Source: Clostridia bacterium
Lineage (GTDB): Bacteria; Bacillota; Clostridia; UMGS1810
DNA length: 7,994 nt
Direction of reading: 5' to 3'
Assembly (NCBI GenBank): GCA_016293435.1
Contig: JAEDEG010000113.1
Span: 1-7,994, forward strand
The notes beneath the pieces were generated by a model, which saw only the letters and a list, made by a program, of their open reading frames with translations, made no database searches and was not told the DNA's origin. The position numbers were made by a program, and so were the translations under genes. This document shows, piece after piece, positions 1-4,387 of this stretch. How positions within the stretch are numbered: position 1 is the first letter of the stretch; each line of letters starts with the position of its first letter.

Positions 1-98
1 CAATTTTTGGTTGTTGTCTTTTTTAATGTAACATATCTATTTTAACACTACAAATTGGATATGACTTTAATAGACTTTAATAGATTAAAATTTACAGA

Positions 99-162
99 AA
101 AAATAAGCCCGACTCCGGATAAAAAGGAATTATCTTCCCTATCCGGAGTCAGACTTATTTTT
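99..162 (-). terminator. Intrinsic terminator of the ferritin-rubredoxin unit
   Basis: Two long arms pair across a roughly 20-nt loop. The core is a perfect 10-bp match (GACTCCGGAT at 111-120 with ATCCGGAGTC at 141-150). After a 3-nt imperfect bulge (108-110 against 151-153), a further AT-rich stretch pairs (99-107 with 154-162). Inside the loop, GGAA (126-129) can pair with TTCC (135-138). On the minus strand the hairpin ends in CTTATTTTTT, giving the U-rich tail of an intrinsic terminator about 40 nt past the rubredoxin stop. The plus-strand side is also T-rich (157-162), so it may stop transcripts from both directions. Confidence 0.85.
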
Positions 163-202
163 GTATCGTCAATCCTACCGGGCTTTTGTTTTTGAATCAA
201 AA

Positions 203-358
203 TTATTCTTCATCAAAAGCATCCTTACCCAATCCGCATGTGGGACATACCCAATCTTCGGGAACATCTTCCCATGCTGTACCGGGAGCAACGCCGTTAT
301 CGGGATCGCCTATTTCGGGATCATATACATATCCGCACGGACATACATATTTTTTCAC
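203..358 (-). CDS. rub: Rubredoxin with a CxC first knuckle
   Basis: A 51-residue rubredoxin, a small cytoplasmic one-iron electron carrier that in anaerobes feeds electrons to oxygen- and peroxide-reducing enzymes. It has the family's usual length and core: YVYDPEIGDPDNGVAPGT at residues 10-27, then a Trp-rich WEDVPEDWVCPTCG stretch holding the second knuckle (C38, C41). The first knuckle reads C6-P7-C8-G9, one residue shorter than the usual CxxCG; the codons TGT CCG TGC GGA are unambiguous. The start is the GTG at 356-358, because AAGGAGG (367-373) lies 8 nt upstream; upstream in-frame ATGs would add non-homologous residues. It follows the ferritin gene by 35 nt and precedes a terminator, so the two are probably co-transcribed. 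Four Cys ligands remain, so iron binding is likely, but the site geometry must differ from the standard one. Confidence 0.95.
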   Translation of the reverse strand: MKKYVCPCGYVYDPEIGDPDNGVAPGTAWEDVPEDWVCPTCGLGKDAFDEE

Positions 359-366
359 TGCAAAAA

Positions 367-373
367 CCTCCTT
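367..373 (-). promoter_or_regulatory. Ribosome binding site deciding the GTG start of rubredoxin
   Basis: The minus strand reads AAGGAGG here, 8 nt before the GTG. This excludes the upstream in-frame ATGs at 395-397 and 377-379, the second of which lies immediately next to the Shine-Dalgarno sequence. Confidence 0.88.
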
Positions 374-393
374 ATTCATTAACAGTTTAATTA

Positions 394-906
394 TCAAAGT
401 GTCAGCGAGGGTGCTGAATAAACTCTTGCCGCAAACTCAGAATCAAGCATATAAAGACCCTTGGAGTCGCTGCCGAAAAGCTCCATCTTGGTAATCATAT
501 CTTCCGAATTTTTCTCTTCTTCAAGCTGTTCTTTTACAAACCAGTCGAGAAATTGCATTGTTCTGAAATCCTTAACAGAATATGCTTCACCATATATATT
601 GTTAATAAGGCTTGTGACATACTGCTCATGTTCAAGAGCCATCTTTAAAGGATCCATCAAAGTATTCGGAGTCTTATCCGGCTTTGCTACGGCTTCAAGG
701 GTTATTTTTTCACCATTGTTCTTTAAATATTCAAGAATCAGCATAGCATGATCTCGTTCTTCCTGAGCCTGAATCTTATACCAATTGGCATAGCCGTCAA
801 GTCCCTTGCTGTCGTAAAACAGAGAAAAATCAAGATACAAATACGCTGAATACAACTCTTTGTTTATCTGTTCATTTAGCAGTGATGCTACTTTTTCGTT
901 AAGCAT
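394..906 (-). CDS. ftnA: Non-haem bacterial ferritin
   Basis: A 170-residue ferritin that oxidises Fe(II) and stores it as a mineral core in a 24-subunit cytoplasmic shell. All expected ferroxidase ligands are present at the positions known from E. coli FtnA: E17, E50, H53, E94, Q127 and E130, with E49 and E126 at the third-iron site. Helix landmarks include NKELYSAYLYLDF (15-27), QEERDHA (48-54) and WFVKEQLEEE (122-131). No haem-binding methionine of the bacterioferritin type is evident, so FtnA-type is preferred. The start is the ATG at 904-906, since GGAGG (915-919) lies 8 nt upstream; an earlier in-frame ATG (922-924) lies upstream of that site. It has its own consensus promoter and is followed 35 nt later by rubredoxin, a plausible redox partner for moving iron in or out of the core (inference). 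Confidence 0.97.
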   Translation of the reverse strand: MLNEKVASLLNEQINKELYSAYLYLDFSLFYDSKGLDGYANWYKIQAQEERDHAMLILEYLKNNGEKITLEAVAKPDKTPNTLMDPLKMALEHEQYVTSLINNIYGEAYSVKDFRTMQFLDWFVKEQLEEEKNSEDMITKMELFGSDSKGLYMLDSEFAARVYSAPSLTL

Positions 907-914
907 ATTAATTA

Positions 915-919
915 CCTCC
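915..919 (-). promoter_or_regulatory. Ribosome binding site deciding the ferritin start
   Basis: GGAGG on the minus strand, 8 nt before the ATG at 904-906. It sets the start six codons inside the longest open frame. Confidence 0.85.
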
Positions 920-996
920 GGCATATGTATTTTTTCAATTCAAATGACATTCCATGCATTTGTATATTCGGCATAGAGTTCATTTGCTTGTAATTA

Positions 997-1025
997 ATTA
1001 TAACATCATTTCATTAAAATGTCAA
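997..1025 (-). promoter_or_regulatory. Consensus sigma-A promoter of ferritin-rubredoxin
   Basis: Read on the minus strand, TTGACA (1020-1025) and TATAAT (997-1002) are separated by exactly 17 bp, a perfect match to the housekeeping promoter consensus. Transcription should start near 990, leaving a leader of about 80 nt before the ferritin ATG. The -10 overlaps the 10-bp palindrome TAATTAATTA (991-1000), which could host a repressor, but no clear Fur or PerR box is seen. Confidence 0.85.
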
Positions 1026-1062
1026 TGTTTAATATTTTTTGTTTGATACTTTTGTTCACAAA

Positions 1063-1080
1063 ATGTTGCTATATGTTGCT
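1063..1080. repeat. Short direct repeat upstream of the ferritin promoter
   Basis: ATGTTGCT occurs at 1063-1070 and again at 1073-1080, a period of 10 bp (one helical turn). It lies about 38 bp upstream of the ferritin -35 box. The same-face spacing is compatible with a tandem protein-binding site, but the repeat is short and may be chance. Confidence 0.35.
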
Positions 1081-1117
1081 TTCAATATATAATATTCAAA
1101 GCACAAGCCTACAAAAC

Positions 1118-1150
1118 ATAGATTTTTATTTCATTCTCTCAAAAATCTAT
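1118..1150. promoter_or_regulatory. Perfect 10-bp inverted repeat, candidate operator
   Basis: ATAGATTTTT (1118-1127) and AAAAATCTAT (1141-1150) are perfect inverted copies separated by 13 nt. The right arm touches the -35 box (1150-1155) of the regulator promoter. There is no U-tract after it and no plus-strand gene before it, so a terminator role is unlikely. A dimeric regulator could bind here; autoregulation by the downstream XRE protein is the simplest guess (inference). Confidence 0.5.
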
Positions 1151-1178
1151 TGTATTTTCAAACAATATAATATATAAT
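1150..1178 (+). promoter_or_regulatory. Probable promoter of the XRE-BadF regulator
   Basis: TTGTAT (1150-1155) and TATAAT (1173-1178) are 17 bp apart. The -10 is perfect and the -35 weak, suggesting low or regulated expression. A second TATAAT (1166-1171) overlaps the spacer but has no recognisable -35 at the right distance. The leader to the ATG at 1219 would be about 35 nt. Confidence 0.6.
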
Positions 1179-1218
1179 GTTGTATAAAGTTATTCCTATA
1201 AAATACGGAGTGTTGTTT

Positions 1219-2331
1219 ATGGAAATTGAAAAGATATTTGCAAATAACCTGAAAGAGTGCAGAAAACAATTGGGTATGACTCAAAACGAGCTTGCTCAAA
1301 AAATAGAATATACGGGAAAGTCTATAAGCAAGTGGGAAAGCGGAAGCTTTGTTGCACCTACCGACGCACTTTTAAAGCTCGCTAAAGCACTGGAGGTCAC
1401 TGTTGATTATCTATTGACACCCAAAAGTGAAATCAAATATTATCTCGGAATACATGGCGGAGATGCCGAAATTACATTTCGTTTGTGCGACGACCGGGAA
1501 ATCACAATTCGCGAAGAAACAATTTCTTCATATGACAGCATGGAAAAGACAGACGGCGTACGCGCTATTGTTGAAAACATCAAGATGACAATCAAACATG
1601 TGTGTAAAGGTATTCCGTTTAATGAAATTTCAATGTTTGCAGGGATGGCCGGAGTTACAGAAAATAAGCTTGAAGATGTTTTTGAGGATTTATTTAAGAG
1701 ATTTAATTTCGGCTTGCATAAGCTCTCCAGCGAAGGTCTAAATTTGCAAGCATTACATTCAACGGATATAAATTATATATCGGTAATTGTAGGTTCCGGA
1801 GTTGTTGCATCATGTATTTATAAAGGTGTCATGTACAGCGCCGGGGGCAAGGGTTATCTATTTGACAAAGGCGGCAACGCATATACAATCGGCAAAGATG
1901 CCATAAGTGCAGGATATGCCGATTATGACGGATACGGCAAGCCTACAATCATAAAATCTATAATAGAAGAAAAATGCAAATGCAATATATTGGAAAACAT
2001 GAGTAAATTTTACAGCTTAGGCAAATATTATATATCTTCATTTGCATCTGCTGCAATTGAGGCATATAAGCTCGGTGATGAAATTGCGTCTGAAATAATC
2101 AACCAAAATATGAAATGTCTGGCAGTTATAATAAATCACCTTGCAAAAAAATTTGACCAAAATAATATTGATGTATTTTTAAGTGGTGATTTAATGAAAG
2201 AAAAAGCTGTGTTTTTTCCGATTTTAGAAAAATATCTGACCAAAGGAAAAAACTTTGCACTGCACCACATTGACAGACCTCTTGTGGAGGGGGCGGTTAT
2301 AAACGCAAAAAGAATGGCTCAAAATATGTAA
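1219..2331 (+). CDS. XRE-family regulator fused to a degenerate BadF/GlcNAc-kinase-like domain
   Basis: A 370-residue cytoplasmic one-component regulator. Residues 7-66 form an XRE/Cro helix-turn-helix, including MTQNELAQKI and SISKWESG. From about residue 73 it follows the BadF/BadG/BcrA and N-acetylglucosamine-kinase fold: LGIHGGDAEIT (76-86), FAGMAGV (140-146), VIVGSGVVASCI (189-200), GGKGYLFDKGGNAYTIG (209-225), VFLSGD (319-324) and PLVEGAVINA (354-363). Compared with the family pattern LGIDGGGTKT, the first phosphate motif has lost its Asp (H79) and its Gly-Thr. The usual GTGS loop is GSGV, and GDEGS has become DKGG. Catalysis therefore looks lost, and a ligand-sensing role is inferred, by analogy with ROK-family repressors. 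The start is the ATG at 1219 because GGAG (1207-1210) lies 8 nt upstream; an ATG at 1177 overlaps the -10 box. Targets may include itself and the neighbouring surface operon, but the sequence does not prove this. Confidence 0.88.
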   Translation: MEIEKIFANNLKECRKQLGMTQNELAQKIEYTGKSISKWESGSFVAPTDALLKLAKALEVTVDYLLTPKSEIKYYLGIHGGDAEITFRLCDDREITIREETISSYDSMEKTDGVRAIVENIKMTIKHVCKGIPFNEISMFAGMAGVTENKLEDVFEDLFKRFNFGLHKLSSEGLNLQALHSTDINYISVIVGSGVVASCIYKGVMYSAGGKGYLFDKGGNAYTIGKDAISAGYADYDGYGKPTIIKSIIEEKCKCNILENMSKFYSLGKYYISSFASAAIEAYKLGDEIASEIINQNMKCLAVIINHLAKKFDQNNIDVFLSGDLMKEKAVFFPILEKYLTKGKNFALHHIDRPLVEGAVINAKRMAQNM

Positions 2332-2392
2332 TTGATGTAATGTTAGAACCGATTTTTATTAATTAAACCGCATATATTCAGTATTTTTATTT

Positions 2393-2425
2393 ACAACCAA
2401 ATTTTTGTAATTTGGTTGTTTTTTT
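2393..2425 (+). terminator. Intrinsic terminator of the regulator gene
   Basis: ACAACCAAAT (2393-2402) pairs perfectly with ATTTGGTTGT (2410-2419) across a 7-nt loop, followed by a run of seven T (2419-2425). It lies about 60 nt after the regulator stop and separates it from the surface-protein operon. Confidence 0.85.
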
Positions 2426-2427
2426 GT

Positions 2428-2451
2428 GCATCAATCTGATGCTGCTTTTTT
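2428..2451 (+). terminator. Second terminator-like hairpin
   Basis: GCATCA (2428-2433) pairs with TGATGC (2437-2442) around a 3-nt loop, and six T follow at 2446-2451. It sits 3 nt after the first terminator and may back it up. The stem is only 6 bp, so it is less certain. Confidence 0.5.
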
Positions 2452-2511
2452 CATAACACTCTATCAAGTCTATGATTTGTGGAATTTTTTGGATATGGAA
2501 TAAAAAGTTAC

Positions 2512-2540
2512 TTGAAAAGCAAATTTGCAAAAGTTATAAT
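2512..2540 (+). promoter_or_regulatory. Promoter of the surface-protein operon
   Basis: TTGAAA (2512-2517) and TATAAT (2535-2540) are separated by 17 bp, close to the housekeeping consensus. It is downstream of both regulator terminators, so the operon has its own transcription start, expected near 2547. The leader would be about 200 nt, unusually long, and is structured. Confidence 0.75.
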
Positions 2541-2561
2541 ATGAAGTGAGATAGTGTGTAC

Positions 2562-2579
2562 CATTTGTTTAAACAAATG
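2562..2579. promoter_or_regulatory. 18-bp perfect palindrome, candidate operator
   Basis: CATTTGTTTAAACAAATG is a perfect palindrome centred about 25 bp downstream of the predicted transcription start. That position suits a roadblock repressor site for a dimeric protein. In RNA it could also form a 7-bp stem with a TTAA loop. Which regulator binds is unknown; the XRE protein upstream is a candidate. Confidence 0.55.
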
Positions 2580-2590
2580 CATTATAACTA

Positions 2591-2640
2591 AATTAAGATG
2601 TCCCCCGCCTCTATAGGCGGCGGGTGACATTTAATTTTTT
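2591..2640 (+). terminator. GC-rich leader hairpin with T-run, candidate attenuator
   Basis: The arms at 2598-2609 and 2619-2630 pair with one mismatch (ATGTC-CCCCGCC against GGCGGGTGACAT, allowing a shifted GGC). Outer AATTAA (2591-2596) can also pair with TTAATT (2631-2636), and the stretch ends in six T (2635-2640). 21 of the 33 bases at 2598-2630 are G or C, in sharp contrast with the surrounding AT-rich DNA. Being inside the leader, it could terminate early transcripts (attenuation) or end a short RNA starting near 2547. No known riboswitch aptamer was recognised upstream of it. Confidence 0.6.
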
Positions 2641-2668
2641 CAGTGGGAGTTCAATCTCCCACTGAAAA
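2637..2668 (+). other. Perfect 13-bp hairpin in the operon leader
   Basis: TTTTCAGTGGGAG (2637-2649) pairs perfectly with CTCCCACTGAAAA (2656-2668) around a 6-nt TTCAAT loop. Its left arm uses the T-run that follows the GC-rich hairpin, so forming it could compete with termination there. It could be an RNA structure or a recombinase or transposase end; the sequence does not decide. Confidence 0.6.
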
Positions 2669-2670
2669 CG

Positions 2671-2703
2671 TTGAATGACGCGGCTTTGCCGCTTATTGAA
2701 TGA
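2671..2703 (+). repeat. Small hairpin flanked by 8-bp direct repeats
   Basis: GCGGC (2680-2684) pairs with GCCGC (2688-2692) around a TTT loop. TTGAATGA occurs on both sides (2671-2678 and 2696-2703). This is the third structured element in a row. The whole block could be the remnant end of a mobile element or part of an RNA leader. Confidence 0.45.
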
Positions 2704-2728
2704 ATATTTAAATAGATTTTAATTTCGC

Positions 2729-2747
2729 AAGGAGGAATTACAAATTG
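2729..2747 (+). promoter_or_regulatory. Strong ribosome binding site with a TTG start
   Basis: AAGGAGG (2729-2735) is followed 9 nt later by TTG (2745-2747). No ATG or GTG in frame is suitably placed, and the codons after TTG give a normal signal peptide, so TTG is the chosen start. Confidence 0.8.
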
Positions 2748-4385
2748 ATAAAGCCAAAAAGATTAGTTTCAGTCGCAGCATCAATATGCCTTACATCATC
2801 ATGCGTGTATGGTGCAAACCTTAACATTGATTATCAAAGCGGAACTCTTTCGGTAAACGGAAGTGAATTTTACTCGCCTACTGTTGCAATGTGCGTTTTG
2901 CCTGCAAATTCTCCGACTGGTGGGTCAAATCCATTCTATAGTGTTATTTTGGAACTTGAAGCAGACAAAAACAACAGCTTTTGCACGCAGGTTAATATGC
3001 CGCAAAAAACTCAAAACGAAGCTTTGTATCCAAGCGGATATTATACGGCATATGTATATGACGGTGCTCTGACTCAAAACAATGAGACTTTCCTTTTTAT
3101 AAATGAATTGAGTGCTACCGATGCGCTAAATGAACTAAAGGGCAAGGCAATCACAATGGATATGCTTAACACATATAAATTGGAGCTTGGCATATCAGAG
3201 GATCTTTCAAACCCAAACATCAATAACGAAAAACTAATAAAATATATAAATATTTTTAATCCGCAAACCACTCTCACCTCCGACGATTTTGCCGCTGCGT
3301 ACATAAGCGCACTTCTTTGCGGCGGTATGGAATACAGCTTTGAGGATTTCATGTCTGCTGTGCGCGGAAATCAAGGCGTGCTTAAATGTGCAGATAACAA
3401 ATTCTTTAATATTGACAAATCACTTCAGGAAAAAGTATATCAAAAGATTAATCAATCCTCCGTAATTTCTGACACAAATTTCAATTTGATACTCTGCAAA
3501 ACATCCTTTATCGAACAAATCAACAGCGAAAATGATGATGAAATATACGCAAGACTTATAACTGCAGATTACAAAAGCTTACTTAATATGGATATGAGCT
3601 CTTATAACAAGCTAAAGTCGCCGGAGAATGTAATTCTTAGTCTTATGGATACTGCTTTTTCGTCAGTCGAGCAGTTTAAAGAAGCCTTCCACAAAGCCGT
3701 TGCAAATCAAAAAAATGCAGAATCAAAGTGGGAAGGCGGCAGCTCTAACGGTTCCGGCGGCAGCTTGTCATCAGGCAAATTCGATGGTTCATACACACCG
3801 CCATCCGAAGATACCAAAATACCAAATACCCCGGCGGCAGTATTTTCAGATGCGGAAAATCATTGGGCAAAAGATGCAATTTATTATTTGAAAGCCCAAG
3901 GCATAGTTAATGGTGTAGGCAATGATAATTTTATGCCGGACAATAAAGTAACACGAGCGGAATTTGCAAAAATGATATACAGTTCTTTTACATCGGGAAT
4001 TTCAGTTGGCGATGCCAAATTTACCGATGTTAAATCATCTGATTGGTTCAACACATATGTATGTGCTTTAAGCAATGTCGGTATTATAAACGGTTTGGGT
4101 GACGGCTTGTTTGCACCCTTTGATACAATCACTCGTCAAGATGCGGCGGTAATATTAAAGAGGACACTCGACTACAAAAAAATCCTCTTGTCCGATGAAA
4201 GAGAAGCCGTAAGCTTTAATGACAATGCGTCTATATCCGATTATGCAAAAGCTGCCGTTGATGCACTCTACAAATCAAATCTTATAAACGGCAGGGACGA
4301 TATGAGCTTTGCGCCGCTTGACGGTCTGTCAAGGGCTGAAGCCGCTCAAATGATATACAACATTTTAACAAAAGGAGTGCAATGA
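2745..4385 (+). CDS. Exported surface protein with three C-terminal SLH domains
   Basis: A 546-residue secreted protein. Residues 1-24 are a signal peptide (Lys/Arg start, hydrophobic core, small residues before N25). Residues 25-121 look like an Ig-type beta-sandwich with the SGYYTAYVYDG motif. Residues about 122-325 are helical, and the second part (252-322, with YNKLKSPENV and VEQFKEAFHKAV) resembles a helical module recurrent in clostridial S-layer proteins, from memory of that family. A Gly/Ser/Pro linker (327-366) leads to SLH domains starting at F367, F426 and F491, with the signature TRAE positions reading TRAE, TRQD and SRAE. SLH domains hold proteins to pyruvylated cell-wall polysaccharide, so this is probably a wall-anchored S-layer or scaffold component. 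It starts the operon, and its stop overlaps the next gene's start. No catalytic motif is seen. Confidence 0.92.
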   Translation: MIKPKRLVSVAASICLTSSCVYGANLNIDYQSGTLSVNGSEFYSPTVAMCVLPANSPTGGSNPFYSVILELEADKNNSFCTQVNMPQKTQNEALYPSGYYTAYVYDGALTQNNETFLFINELSATDALNELKGKAITMDMLNTYKLELGISEDLSNPNINNEKLIKYINIFNPQTTLTSDDFAAAYISALLCGGMEYSFEDFMSAVRGNQGVLKCADNKFFNIDKSLQEKVYQKINQSSVISDTNFNLILCKTSFIEQINSENDDEIYARLITADYKSLLNMDMSSYNKLKSPENVILSLMDTAFSSVEQFKEAFHKAVANQKNAESKWEGGSSNGSGGSLSSGKFDGSYTPPSEDTKIPNTPAAVFSDAENHWAKDAIYYLKAQGIVNGVGNDNFMPDNKVTRAEFAKMIYSSFTSGISVGDAKFTDVKSSDWFNTYVCALSNVGIINGLGDGLFAPFDTITRQDAAVILKRTLDYKKILLSDEREAVSFNDNASISDYAKAAVDALYKSNLINGRDDMSFAPLDGLSRAEAAQMIYNILTKGVQ

Positions 4386-4387
4386 TG
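4371..4387 (+). promoter_or_regulatory. Overlapping stop-start junction with internal ribosome binding site
   Basis: AAAGGAG (4371-4377) lies inside the end of the SLH gene. Two ATGs are possible: 4382 (4-nt spacing, 4-nt overlap) and 4385 (7-nt spacing, 1-nt overlap). The second has the better spacing and is preferred. Either way the two proteins are translationally coupled. Confidence 0.7.

Noticed and set aside
1..24. A T-rich stretch, TTGGTTGTTG then a T-run, resembling the right arm of a plus-strand terminator
   Set aside because: The matching left arm would lie outside the window, so it cannot be confirmed. It does resemble the terminator at 2393-2425.
63..82. Tandem repeat of GACTTTAATA
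   Set aside because: Only two 10-bp copies in AT-rich DNA with no associated feature.
161..494. Plus-strand open frames of 73 and 102 residues
   Set aside because: They are antisense to rubredoxin and ferritin, lack a good ribosome binding site, and show no family resemblance.
991..1005. PerR- or Fur-like box at the ferritin -10
   Set aside because: The first half resembles TTATAAT but the second half fits poorly, so naming a regulator would be guesswork.
2573..2582. The 10-mer ACAAATGCAT shared with the ferritin leader (reverse strand, 954-963)
   Set aside because: A shared 10-mer is expected by chance in 8 kb of AT-rich sequence.
2541..2744. Known riboswitch or T-box in the long leader
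   Set aside because: No recognisable c-di-GMP, cobalamin, SAM or T-box core sequence was seen.
2745..2816. Possible lipoprotein signal at the Cys of residue 20 in the first surface protein
   Set aside because: The residues before it (T-S-S) lack the Leu or Val expected at the -3 position, so ordinary signal peptidase I cleavage is preferred.
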